64,000 nucleotides of DNA, taken from NCBI RefSeq assembly GCF_003007735.2, contig NZ_PXNQ02000001.1:310001-374000 (forward strand), given 5' to 3'. Positions 28,003-36,774 of this stretch are shown in pieces. Source of the DNA: Paracoccus methylarcula (GTDB taxonomy: Bacteria; Pseudomonadota; Alphaproteobacteria; Rhodobacterales; Rhodobacteraceae). Position 1 is the stretch's first letter, and each line of letters begins with the position of its first letter. The notes beneath the pieces were generated by a model. The model was not told the origin of the DNA. It saw only the letters and a list, made by a program, of their open reading frames with translations, and ran no database searches. The position numbers and the translations under genes were made by a program.

Positions 28003-29322
28003 TCAGCGTCCGGTAATGCCGGGGAAAGCGATCAGCAATCCCACCGCCAGTATTTGCAGCGCGATGAAGGGCAACAGGGAACGGAAGATGACGCCAAGCG
28101 AGATATCGGGCGGTGCCACCGATTTGAGGTAGAATGCGGCGGGACCGAAAGGCGGAGACAGGAAACTGACCTGCATGTTCATGCAGAACAGCACCCCGAA
28201 CCAGACCGGGTCCATACCCAGTTCGGTGATGATCGGCACGAAGATCGGCATCGTCAGCAATGCGATACCGACCCAGTCCAGGAAGGCGCCGAGGAAGAAC
28301 AGGATCGCCATCATCACCAGCACGATCACCGTCGGGTTGTCCGAGATGCCCGTGATCATGGCCGAGACGAAATCGACCCCGCCCATCAGGTTGTAGACGC
28401 CGACGATCGCGGTCGCGCCGATCCCGATCCAGACGATCATGCCCACCGTCGCCAGCGTTTGCATCGCCGCATCCCGCAGCAGCTTGTAAGAGAACTCACC
28501 TCGCAGCACCGTGGATAGCAGCACCCCGCCCACGCCGATGGCCGAGGCCTCGGTTACCGAAGCGATGCCGCCATAAATCGAGCCCAGCACCATGAAGACG
28601 ACCAGGATCGGCAGCGCCAGGCCTTTCAGCAACCGCAGCTTTTCTTCGCGCGGGACCGGGGTGGGGTCGATATCGGGCACCGCGCCGGGAGTCAGATAGG
28701 CGCGGGCAAGGATATAGGCACAATAGAACATCGCCAGCATGAAGCCGGGCAGGAACGAGGCCGTGAACAGATCCCCGATCGAGACATTGGCGGTCAGGCC
28801 GTAGATGATCAGCACGATCGACGGTGGGATCATGGTGCCAAGGGAACCGCCCGCGCAGACCACACCGATGGCGAGGTTGCGGTCATAGCCGAGCCGCAGC
28901 ATTTGCGGCAGTGCCAGCAGGCCGAGCAGCACGATTTCTCCGCCGATGATGCCGGACATGGCGGCAAGGATGACCGAGACGAACACCGTCTGGATCGCCA
29001 CGCTGCCCCGCACCCGCCCTGCGAACAGCTTCATCGCGTCGAAGAGGTCGCGGGCGATGCCGGATCGGTCGAGGATCGCCGCCATCAGTACGAACATCGG
29101 CACCGAGACGAAGACGAAATTCATCACGAAGGAATAGACGCGGCTGGTGATCAGCGGGATCGACATCGGTCCGAACCAGCCAAGCGCGAATATCAGCGCG
29201 ACCAGAAGTGTCACGAAGGCCAGCGGCATGCCGGTCAGCAGCAGCACGATCAGCATGCCGAACATCAGCGCCGTGCCCCATTCGATCCCGAGCGCTTGCA
29301 GATTGAAGCCAAGATCCATCAT
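28003..29322 (-). CDS. dctM: TRAP transporter large permease (DctM family)
   Basis: A 439-residue membrane protein of normal DctM length with about 12 TM segments. Marks are 'LLTGMPLAFVTLLVALIFAL' at the start, 'GIIGGEIVLLGLLALPQML', 'GVVCAGGSLGTMIPPSIVLIIYGLTANVSIGDLFTASFLPGFML' and 'LFFLGAFLDWVGIALLTMPIFVPII', all TRAP M-subunit signatures. It uses the Na+ gradient to import the substrate bound by DctP. It starts 5 bp after dctQ. The neighbouring sugar-acid enzymes suggest an aldonate or related acid as substrate. Confidence 0.95.
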   Translation of the reverse strand: MMDLGFNLQALGIEWGTALMFGMLIVLLLTGMPLAFVTLLVALIFALGWFGPMSIPLITSRVYSFVMNFVFVSVPMFVLMAAILDRSGIARDLFDAMKLFAGRVRGSVAIQTVFVSVILAAMSGIIGGEIVLLGLLALPQMLRLGYDRNLAIGVVCAGGSLGTMIPPSIVLIIYGLTANVSIGDLFTASFLPGFMLAMFYCAYILARAYLTPGAVPDIDPTPVPREEKLRLLKGLALPILVVFMVLGSIYGGIASVTEASAIGVGGVLLSTVLRGEFSYKLLRDAAMQTLATVGMIVWIGIGATAIVGVYNLMGGVDFVSAMITGISDNPTVIVLVMMAILFFLGAFLDWVGIALLTMPIFVPIITELGMDPVWFGVLFCMNMQVSFLSPPFGPAAFYLKSVAPPDISLGVIFRSLLPFIALQILAVGLLIAFPGITGR

Positions 29323-29327
29323 CGGCG

Positions 29328-29900
29328 TTATCCTTTCGCCCGGCGGGCATAGTTCACGGCAAGTATCAGGAACTGCAGAACCAGCAGGATCATGATGACG
29401 AAGACGAATATCTTGATCAGCGCGGGGGTGGGTGGGCTCCAGGCGCTGCCGGTGGTCTCCAGCCGGATTCCGCCCGAGGGTGCGAATACCGCACGCGTCA
29501 CCATGTGCCAGGCCGCATAGGCAAAGAAAGCCGAGGCGATGGCACTGACGATCGATATGATCACGTTGAACACGCGCCGCACGCCTCCGGGCAGCCAGTC
29601 ATATAGCAGCACGACCCGGATATGGCTGTTGCGGCTGGTGCAGTAGAGACCGCCAAAGGTAAAGGCCAGCCCGCACAGGAACACCGTCGTCTCATGCGCC
29701 CAGATGGTCGGGCGGTTCAGGATGTAGCGCAGGAACACCTCCATCAGCAGGATGGCGGCGGCGATGACGATCCCGGCGGCGAAAATATAGGCGGCACGGT
29801 CCACGAGGCGTCCCATCAGCCCGGCCTCCGGGGCCATGTGGCTTGTGCCCTCGGTTATGGCGGCGAGGTCGATCTCGCCCTCGCGTTGATCCTCGGTCAT
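29328..29900 (-). CDS. dctQ: TRAP transporter small permease (DctQ family)
   Basis: A 190-residue protein with four TM segments (about residues 34-55, 69-88, 107-130 and 154-178). 'VFLRYILNRPTIWAHETTVFLCGLAFTFGGLYCTSRNSHIRV' is the DctQ signature region. The start at 29900 follows CAGGGAGATCACC; an in-frame ATG at 29933 is rejected for lack of a ribosome-binding site. It partners DctM, which follows after 5 bp, and sits 57 bp after dctP. Confidence 0.93.
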   Translation of the reverse strand: MTEDQREGEIDLAAITEGTSHMAPEAGLMGRLVDRAAYIFAAGIVIAAAILLMEVFLRYILNRPTIWAHETTVFLCGLAFTFGGLYCTSRNSHIRVVLLYDWLPGGVRRVFNVIISIVSAIASAFFAYAAWHMVTRAVFAPSGGIRLETTGSAWSPPTPALIKIFVFVIMILLVLQFLILAVNYARRAKG

Positions 29901-29957
29901 GCGGTGATCTCCCTGAAAATGCGGCTGCCCCACGCGGGCGGGGCAGCCCTGGCAGCC

Positions 29958-30968
29958 TTAGTTCAGCATGCCCTTTTCCTGCATGTAGGCGGTCAGAGTG
30001 TCGAAGACCTTCTGTGCCATCGGCGATTGGCTGGCGGTCTTTTCCCACTCGGCCACGCCCAGCTTGCGGAACTTGGCGCGCTCGTCCTCGGACCAGTTGT
30101 GGACGGTGATGTTCGGATCCGCCTCGGCCTCGGCCAGCGCGGCCTCGTCGGCCTCGCGATTGCCCTTGATCTGCGTCTGCTGGAATTCCTTCACGGTTTC
30201 CTCGAGCAGCGCCTTCATGTCATCGGGCAGCGCGTCCCATTTCGCCTGGTTCATCGACACTTCCACCAGTGGCAGCGAATGGAAGCCCGGATAGACCGGA
30301 TGCGGTGCGACCTCGTTCAGGCCCTGCTGCTGGTTCACGGACAACACCGAGTAATCGGCGGCATCGACCACGCCCTTGTCCAGCGAGGTATAGACCTCGG
30401 ATGACGGCAGGTTGACCGGCGAGGCACCCGCAGCGGCGAAGACATTCGCGATCGGTCCCTCGGGCGAGCGCATCTTGACGCCCTTCAGGTCGTCTACCCC
30501 GTCCAGCGGAACGCGCGACACGAAGGCCTCCAGCCCCGGAGTGGAAACGCCGATGAAATGCAGACCATAACTGCCCAGCAATTCCTGCATCAGCTCCTTG
30601 CCGCCGCCATTCTCGACGAAATCGATCATCTGTTCGGGATCCGACCAGGCACCGACCGGGTTCGAGATCAGCCCGAAAGCCGGATCCTTGCCCGCCCAGT
30701 AGGAGCTGTCGCAGATCTGTCCGTCCAGGATGCCGGCGGCGACCGCGTCCAGCGTTTCGTTATATTCGACGACCGAGCCGACCGGCAGAAGCTCGATCTT
30801 GATCGCGCCTTCCGATTTTTCGGCGACCAGATCGGCCCAGCCTTGCTGGAACTCGAAATTCGGGTTCCCGGCGGGGTCGGATGACTGGAACTTGAAGCTG
30901 TATTCCTGCGCTCCGGCAGCGCCGGTCATCAGGAACATGGCCGTCACGGCCGTTTGGATCAGTTTCAT
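29958..30968 (-). CDS. dctP: TRAP transporter substrate-binding protein (DctP family)
   Basis: A 336-residue precursor. The signal peptide is about residues 1-20 (MKLIQTAVTAMFLMTGAAGA); the mature protein starts QEYSFKFQSSDPAGNPNF. DctP marks include 'KMRSPEGPIANVFAAAGASPVNLPSSEVYTSLDKGVVDAADY', which holds the conserved Arg that salt-bridges the substrate carboxylate. The start at 30968 follows GGGAGGACC. It lies 86 bp downstream of the GntR gene on the same strand. The substrate should be an organic acid; the dehydratase and gluconokinase neighbours suggest a sugar acid. Confidence 0.94.
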   Translation of the reverse strand: MKLIQTAVTAMFLMTGAAGAQEYSFKFQSSDPAGNPNFEFQQGWADLVAEKSEGAIKIELLPVGSVVEYNETLDAVAAGILDGQICDSSYWAGKDPAFGLISNPVGAWSDPEQMIDFVENGGGKELMQELLGSYGLHFIGVSTPGLEAFVSRVPLDGVDDLKGVKMRSPEGPIANVFAAAGASPVNLPSSEVYTSLDKGVVDAADYSVLSVNQQQGLNEVAPHPVYPGFHSLPLVEVSMNQAKWDALPDDMKALLEETVKEFQQTQIKGNREADEAALAEAEADPNITVHNWSEDERAKFRKLGVAEWEKTASQSPMAQKVFDTLTAYMQEKGMLN

Positions 30969-31054
30969 CTGGGTCCTCCCTAAAGCAGTCAGATTGTCCG
31001 ATTGGTTCAAGGCATGTCGCGTCAATCATCGACGGTTCTCATGCCGGTTGCGGG

Positions 31055-31848
31055 CTATATCGCCCGTCCTCCTTCACCTCCTTCGAGGCCGAAGCTGATA
31101 TCCAGCAAAGCCGGATCGATATTCCTTTCAAGCCGTGTAAGCATGACGAGGCCGAATTCCACCAGGTCGTCCGACATGGCCCGGGCGCGGATCACATCGC
31201 ACTCCAATACCGCCTGCATGATGGCCAGGTGATGGCCGACAGTCTCGTCCAGCCCCTGCTGGCCGCTGACATGGCTGATATCCAGGTAGCCGGCGCGCGT
31301 CCCAATGCCTTGAGCGGGCGCAGGCAGCGTTCAAGGAAGCGTTCGCCCGACGCCTGGATCATCAGCATGTCGAAAGCCTTGTCGAGCACGTTGAACTGAT
31401 CGAGCGTGATCGCCGGGCGCTCTGTTTCCAGGCGCCGCATGATATGGGACAGCCGGGCGCGCTCGTTTCCCTCCATCCCCGCGATGGCGGTGGTGAAGAC
31501 GAAACGGTCCATGTCGCGGCGCAGATCGGTCAGCCGCCGTTCGCGCTCCAGATCGATGGGGGCGATGCGCAACCCGTTGCGGGGCTGGACGTCCAGCAGC
31601 GTCTCTGCGGCAAGGCGGCGCACGGCCTGATGCACGGGGGTGCGCCCCAGCCCGGTCATGCCCTGCAGATCCTGTGTGCGCAATGTAGCGCCGGGAGCGA
31701 GCTTCATCGAGATGAACAATTCCTCGATCCGCTCATAGGCGGCGCTGGTCAGATCGCCCGCCGGCGGCATCACCGCAGAATCGGTCCGCCCGGTTGCGGA
31801 ACTCGCAATCCCGTCAGGCTTGTCCGATGTTTCGGCTTGCGGCGCCAT
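31055..31848 (-). pseudogene. GntR family transcriptional regulator (FCD type), one missing base
   Basis: The ATG at 31848 follows AAGGGGGAG. The N-terminal GntR winged helix spans about residues 35-100 ('SAAYERIEELFISMKLAPGATLRTQDLQGMTGLGRTPVHQAVRRL'), and a helical effector domain follows. The frame breaks at a CCC run (31301-31303 on the plus strand); adding one base continues it as TRAGYLDISHVSGQQGLDE to a stop at 31055, giving 264 residues. As printed it would end with an unrelated tail. It is divergent from the enolase-superfamily gene and upstream of the TRAP operon, so it probably controls both through the inverted repeat at 31868-31897. Confidence 0.85.
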
Positions 31849-31867
31849 CTGCTCCCCCTTATTGATG

Positions 31868-31897
31868 TTTTCTGATATTTCACGACATATCGTAAAA
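31868..31897. promoter_or_regulatory. Inverted repeat, candidate GntR operator
   Basis: TTTTCTGATAT (31868-31878) and ATATCGTAAAA (31887-31897) are inverted copies matching at 9 of 11 positions around an 8-bp spacer, in the 98-bp gap between the divergent GntR and enolase-superfamily genes. The AT-rich dyad in a GC-rich genome and its place over both promoters fit a regulator-binding site. Which protein binds is inferred from adjacency only. Confidence 0.55.
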
Positions 31898-31946
31898 GTC
31901 AACGCGATTCGCAACATTGCCGCACCATGCCCGGAGGAGCAGACAA

Positions 31947-33146
31947 ATGAAGATCACCGCGATAGAAACGCTGCGGACAGAAGAGTTCTCGAATGTCCTG
32001 TGGGTCCGGTTGCACAGCGACGATGGCAGCATCGGACTGGGCGAGACCTTCTACGGCGCCGAGGCCGTCGAGGCGCATATCCACAACACGCTGGCCGGAA
32101 GGCTGCTGGGGCGCGATCCCACCCGGATCGAGGCGTTGAACCGGGCGATGACCGACCTGCCCATGGCGCAAAGCTCGACCGGGGTGGAATACCGTGCCGC
32201 ATCTGCCATCGATATCGCACTATGGGATCTGTTCGGCAAGATATGCAATCAGCCGGTCCATAACCTGCTGGGTGGACTGAATTGCGACAAGCTACGGATC
32301 TACAATACCTGTGCGGGTTACGGCTATGTGCGCAGCAACAATATCCGCCCGGTCGACACCTGGAATATCGGCGATGCCGAGGGGCCGTATGAAGACCTGA
32401 ACGCCTTCATGACCGATGCCGGCGCGTTGGCCGAGAACCTGCTGGAAAGCGGCATCACGGCGATGAAGATCTGGCCCTTCGATCCGCCCGCGCAGGAAAA
32501 TCGCGGCATGTATATCACCGCCGAGCAGATGCGAACCGCGCTGGACCCCTTCGAGAAGATCCGCAAACGCGTCGGCGACAAGATGGATATCATGGTAGAG
32601 TTCCATTCGCTGTGGAACCTGCCCGCCGCCAAGCAGATCGCCCGCGCGCTGGAGCCTTACAACCCCTTCTGGTTCGAGGACCCGATCCGCATGAACTCTC
32701 CGCAGGCATTGGCGGAATACGCGGATTCAACCGATGTCTGGGTCTGTGCCAGCGAAACCCTGGGTTCGCGCTTTCCCTACAAGGACATGCTGGACCGCGG
32801 CGCCACCCATATCGCCATGGTCGATCTGTGCTGGACCGGCGGGTTGACCGAAGGGCGCAAGATCGCCGCGCTGGCCGATACCTATCACCGCCCCTTCGCG
32901 CCGCATGACTGCACGGGCCCGGTCGGGTTCGTCGCCGCCATCCATGCCTCGTTCAGCCAGCCCAACACGCTGATCCAGGAAAGCGTCCGGGCCTTCTATG
33001 ACGGCTGGTATCGCGAGCTTGTCACCGAGATGCCGGTGATCCGCGACGGCCATGCCCTGCCGATGGAGGGGCCGGGCCTCGGCACCGACCTGCTGTCTGC
33101 CGTGTTCGAGCGCAGCGACCTGACCACCCGCAAGACGGAGCTTTGA
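31947..33146 (+). CDS. Enolase superfamily (mandelate racemase/muconate lactonizing type) sugar-acid dehydratase
   Basis: A 399-residue barrel enzyme. The capping domain is about residues 1-125; the barrel has Lys174 (AMKIWPF), metal ligands Glu218 (MVEFHS), Glu244 (WFEDP) and Glu270 (CASETLG), the catalytic His320 (FAPHDCTGP) and Glu345 (LIQES). This matches acid-sugar dehydratases of the mandelate racemase group, which abstract the proton alpha to a carboxylate. The exact substrate cannot be read off. The SDR 2 bp downstream, the divergent GntR/TRAP operon and gluconokinase point to an aldonic or uronic acid. ATG 31947 follows GGAGGAG; ATG 31917 upstream overlaps promoter sequence and is rejected. 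Confidence 0.86.
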   Translation: MKITAIETLRTEEFSNVLWVRLHSDDGSIGLGETFYGAEAVEAHIHNTLAGRLLGRDPTRIEALNRAMTDLPMAQSSTGVEYRAASAIDIALWDLFGKICNQPVHNLLGGLNCDKLRIYNTCAGYGYVRSNNIRPVDTWNIGDAEGPYEDLNAFMTDAGALAENLLESGITAMKIWPFDPPAQENRGMYITAEQMRTALDPFEKIRKRVGDKMDIMVEFHSLWNLPAAKQIARALEPYNPFWFEDPIRMNSPQALAEYADSTDVWVCASETLGSRFPYKDMLDRGATHIAMVDLCWTGGLTEGRKIAALADTYHRPFAPHDCTGPVGFVAAIHASFSQPNTLIQESVRAFYDGWYRELVTEMPVIRDGHALPMEGPGLGTDLLSAVFERSDLTTRKTEL

Positions 33147-33148
33147 TC

Positions 33149-33919
33149 ATGACCGCAACCAGGCTTTTCGACCTTACCGGGCGCACGGCGCTGATCACCG
33201 GCTCGACCCGTGGGTTGGGCCGCGCCATTGCCGAGGGTATGGGGCAGGCGGGGGCGGCCCTGATCGTCAATGGCCGCGACCCGCAGGCGACCGAGGCGGC
33301 GGCGCAGGAATTGCGCGATGCGGGGCTGAGCGCCCGTGCCGCATCATTCGATGTCACCGACGAGGCTGCGGTCGAGGCGGCTTTCCACGAGCTGGATGCC
33401 GACGGGGTCGAGGTCGATATCCTGGTGAACAACGCGGGCATCCAGCATCGCCAGCCGATGGTCGAACTGAGCCTCGCCGATTGGCAGCGTGTCATCGACA
33501 CCAACCTGACCAGCGCCTTCCTGCTTGGGCGCGAGGCGGCGCGGCGGATGATTCCGCGCAAGCGGGGCAAGATCATCAATATCGGCTCGCTGACCAGCGA
33601 TCTGGCACGGGCAACGGTCACGCCCTATACGGTGGCCAAGGGCGGGATCAAGATGCTGACCAAGGGCATGGCCGCCGAATGGGGCGCGCATGGCATCCAG
33701 GCCAATGCCATCGGGCCGGGCTACATGCTGACTGACATGAACGAGGCGCTGGTCTCGAACCCGGAATTCGACGCATGGGTCAAGGGGCGCACCCCGGCGG
33801 GACGTTGGGGACGCCCCGACGAGTTGGTCGGCACCGCGATCTACCTGGCCTCGGATGCCTCGAATTATGTCAATGGCCAGTTGATCTTCGTCGATGGCGG
33901 GATGATCTCGGTCTTGTAG
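33149..33919 (+). CDS. Short-chain dehydrogenase/reductase, gluconate 5-dehydrogenase-like
   Basis: A 256-residue classical SDR. The cofactor loop is TGSTRGLG (about residues 17-24), then NNAG (94-97), catalytic Ser147 (IGSLTS), Tyr160 and Lys164 (YTVAKGG), and 'AIGPGYMLTDMN'. The overall pattern is close to gluconate 5-dehydrogenase/IdnO, which interconverts gluconate and 5-ketogluconate, or to 2-deoxy-gluconate 3-dehydrogenases. ATG 33149 is 2 bp after the dehydratase stop; a TTG at 33143 is possible but unlikely. The pairing suggests the two act in one sugar-acid route. Confidence 0.85.
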   Translation: MTATRLFDLTGRTALITGSTRGLGRAIAEGMGQAGAALIVNGRDPQATEAAAQELRDAGLSARAASFDVTDEAAVEAAFHELDADGVEVDILVNNAGIQHRQPMVELSLADWQRVIDTNLTSAFLLGREAARRMIPRKRGKIINIGSLTSDLARATVTPYTVAKGGIKMLTKGMAAEWGAHGIQANAIGPGYMLTDMNEALVSNPEFDAWVKGRTPAGRWGRPDELVGTAIYLASDASNYVNGQLIFVDGGMISVL

Positions 33920-34013
33920 GCGCGCCGCTGGCAATGGCGTATTGCCGATAAAAACAGTTTGATATAGCGTCACCCGCGAAACGCCCATCGGGCAGGAGAG
34001 GCGGAGAGGCAGC

Positions 34014-34988
34014 GTGTCCCATATCAGACATCACCGTAGCACCGGGATCATACCACAGGCCTCGGGCGCGGCCGTGGCGGCGCTCAAGGCGCGGGCGGCG
34101 GCATGGGATGTGCCGCTGGTCGAGACGCCCGAACAGCTCAGCATGTTCGTTTGGGATTGCGAGTTGCGGCTGAAGATCGAAGCGGACAGCCTTCGGATCG
34201 ATCTGAGCGGCCCCGAGGCGCGGCTCATCGGCATCCTGCGCGACAGCGCGACCGAGTTGTTCGCCGAGGTTGGGCTGAGCGCGAAATGGGATCAGCTCGA
34301 TGTCGGCGCACTTGCCCCCGGCCTGTCGCTGATGCGGGTCGAGGCCGTCACTCCGCTGACGCCCGGTTTCATCCGCGTGCGGCTGTCGGGTGCCGATGCG
34401 CCGAGATTCGGTGAAAGAAGCCTGCATTTCCGCCTTCTGTTGCCTCCGGAGGGCCGTGTCCCCGTCTGGCCCCGGATCGCGGAGACCGGGCGCACCGCAT
34501 GGCCCGAAGGCGAGGATGCGCTGCATCGCCCGGTCTATACGGTTGCCGCGCAATCCGGGAACTGGCTCGATTTCGATATCTTCCGGCACGAGAACAGCCC
34601 GACCTGCGATTGGGCCATGTCGAATCCGGTCGGCCAGGAGGTCGGCATTCTCGGTCCCGGCGGCGGCTGGTGCCCCGAAGCCGATCGCCTGTGGCTGTTC
34701 GGCGACGAGACCGCCTTGCCCGCGATCGCCCGGATGCTGGACCTTGCCCGGGGACAGGTGCGGGCGACCCTTTGCGTTCAGCCCGAGGACATGGGGGCGT
34801 TGGCTGGTGATGCCCGCGTTGGAAGGACGGATGACCTGCTGGCGGCGCTGTCCGGTTTGCCGGAACCGGGAGAGGGCGATTTCGTCTGGTTCGCCGGTCC
34901 CGCGGAACAGGTCCGTGCCGCGCGTAAGCATCTGTTGTCGCTTGGTGTGGCGAAGAAGGATTTCATGTCAGCCGCTTACTGGGGCTGA
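34014..34988 (+). CDS. Siderophore-interacting protein (FAD-dependent ferric reductase) with N-terminal DUF2218 domain
   Basis: A 324-residue protein starting at GTG 34014 behind GGCGGAGAGG. Residues about 10-92 look like DUF2218 ('LKIEADSLRIDLSGPEARLIGIL'). Residues about 105-215 are the FAD-binding barrel of SIP proteins ('HRPVYTVAAQSGNWLDFDIFRHEN' is the R-x-Y-T flavin motif). The rest is the NAD(P)H-binding SIP C domain ending in 'KKDFMSAAYWG', typical of ViuB/YqjH relatives. It releases iron by reducing ferric-siderophores in the cytosol. It faces the siderophore uptake operon convergently; a hairpin element follows its stop. Confidence 0.9.
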   Translation: MSHIRHHRSTGIIPQASGAAVAALKARAAAWDVPLVETPEQLSMFVWDCELRLKIEADSLRIDLSGPEARLIGILRDSATELFAEVGLSAKWDQLDVGALAPGLSLMRVEAVTPLTPGFIRVRLSGADAPRFGERSLHFRLLLPPEGRVPVWPRIAETGRTAWPEGEDALHRPVYTVAAQSGNWLDFDIFRHENSPTCDWAMSNPVGQEVGILGPGGGWCPEADRLWLFGDETALPAIARMLDLARGQVRATLCVQPEDMGALAGDARVGRTDDLLAALSGLPEPGEGDFVWFAGPAEQVRAARKHLLSLGVAKKDFMSAAYWG

Positions 34989-34994
34989 GGCGGA

Positions 34995-35053
34995 GGGGCG
35001 CTGCCCCCATCCGGCTATGCCGGATTCCCCCGGGATATTTTCGTGAAGAAGAA
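34995..35053 (+). repeat. Intergenic double hairpin plus GGATATTT/AAGAAGAA element, copy 3 (3' of the SIP gene)
   Basis: Starting 7 nt after the SIP stop: hairpin GGGGC-GCT-GCCCC, then a perfect 7-bp hairpin ATCCGGC-TAT-GCCGGAT (35009-35025), then CCCCC and GGATATTT-TCG-TGAAGAAGAA. It is the most regular of the four copies. It lies between convergent genes, so a role at the 3' end of the SIP transcript is likely. No U-run is present. Confidence 0.7.
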
Positions 35054-35064
35054 AATGCATGCCT

Positions 35065-36764
35065 TCAGGCCGCCAGCGCGGCATAGATGCCGCCTTGCGC
35101 GATCAGTTCGGCATGTGTGCCGATCTCGGCGATGCGGCCTTTCTTCATGACCACGATACGGTCGGCATTGCGGATCGTGCCGAGGCGATGGGCGATGATC
35201 AGCGTCGTGCGTCCGACTGCCAGTGCGTCCAGCGCGGACTGGATTTCGCGCTCGGTCTGGCTGTCCAATGCGCTGGTCGCCTCGTCCAGGATCAGGATCG
35301 GCGGGTTCTTCAGGAAGGCGCGGGCGATGGCGACACGCTGTTTCTGGCCTCCGGAGAGCATTACGCCACGTTCACCGACGATGGTCTCCAACCCCTCGGG
35401 CAGGGTCTCGATAAGCGAGGTCAGTAGCGCCTGCCGGGCGGCGTCGCGGATTTCCTGTTCCGAGGCGTTCAGGCGGCCATAGGCGATATTCTCGCGCAGC
35501 GTGCCGCCAAAGAGGAACACGTCCTGGCTGACCAGCCCGATCTGGCGGCGCAATCCTGTCAGTCGCATTTGCGGCAATTCGAGACCGTCGATGGAGATCC
35601 GCCCCTCGGTCGGGTCGTAGAAGCGGGGCAACAGCGCCAGCAATGTCGTCTTGCCCGCGCCCGACGGGCCGACGAAGGCGATGGTTTCACCGGCGCGGAT
35701 CGTGAGGTCGATGTCTTGCAGGATCGGGCGCCTTCGTCATAGGCAAAACCGATCTTGTCGAAGCGGATGTCGCCTTTCAGCGCGGGCGCTTCGACCGCAT
35801 CCGGCGCATCGGCGATTTCGGGCTCGGTCGCCAGCAATTCCTGGTAGCGGCGAAAGCCTGCGATGCCACGGGGATAGGTCTCGATCACGGCGGCGATCTT
35901 TTCCAACGGGCGGTAGAATACCCCGACCAGCAGCAGGAAGCCCACGAAGCCGCCGGTGCTGAGATCGCCCGACAGCACGAACCCCGCCCCCAGCACCATC
36001 ACCACGACCTGCACCAGCCGCAGCCCGATATATTGCAGCGCCGACGAGGCGGCCATGACGCGATAGGCATCCAGCTTGGCCTGTCGGTAACGGGCATTGT
36101 CGCCCGCGAAAAGATGGTTTTCATGGGCCTCGTTGCCGAATGCCTGCACCACCCGGACGCCGCCGAGCGCCTCTTCCAGGCGGACGTTGAAATCGCCGAC
36201 ACGGGAATAGATCGCTCGCCATGTCCGGGTCATGCGACCGCCACAGACGATCACCAGCGCCAGCATCGCGGGCACGATCAGGGCCATGACCAGCGCCAGT
36301 TGCGGATGGATCCAGAACATCAGCAGGAAGGCGCCGACAAAGGTCATGATCGCGATGAAGGCGTCCTCGGGACCGTGATGGGCGACCTCGCCGATCTCTT
36401 CGAGATCGCGGGTGACGCGGGCGACCAGCTTGCCGGTCCGGGCGCGGTCATACCAGCGCCATGACAGGCGGGTCAGGTGGTCGAAGGCGCGGGCGCGCAT
36501 CTCGGTCTCGATATTGATGCCCAGCTTGTGGCCCCAATAGATCACCACGGTCAGCAAACCGGCATTGATCGCGTAGAGCAGCAGCAACCCCGCCGCCGCG
36601 GCCAGCGTCAGCGTCCAATCGCCGCGCGGCAGGAGCACGTCGATGAAGCCGGTAATTGCCAGCGGGAAGGCAAGTTCGAACAGGCCCGACAGGACCGCGC
36701 AGCCGAAATCCAGCCAGAACAGGCCGAGCCATGGGCGATAATAGGCAAAGAACTTGCGCAGCAT
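35065..36764 (-). pseudogene. ABC transporter with exporter fold (fused TM and ATPase), one missing base
   Basis: The TM domain (about residues 1-310, six TM segments starting MLRKFFAYYRPWLGLFWLDF) is intact. The frame then breaks at a GGG run (35726-35728, plus strand); adding one base gives 'FAYDEGAPILQDIDL' and a Walker A region near 35660-35685, followed by MLALLPRFYDPTEG, LSGGQKQRVAIARAF and LILDEATSALD. Restored length is 566 residues, normal for MsbA-type half-transporters. It starts 10 bp after the fhuC-like gene in the siderophore operon. It could export siderophore or, as in the YbtPQ and IrtAB systems, import it despite the exporter fold. Sequence alone does not decide. Confidence 0.83.
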
Positions 36765-36774
36765 CCGGTTTCTT

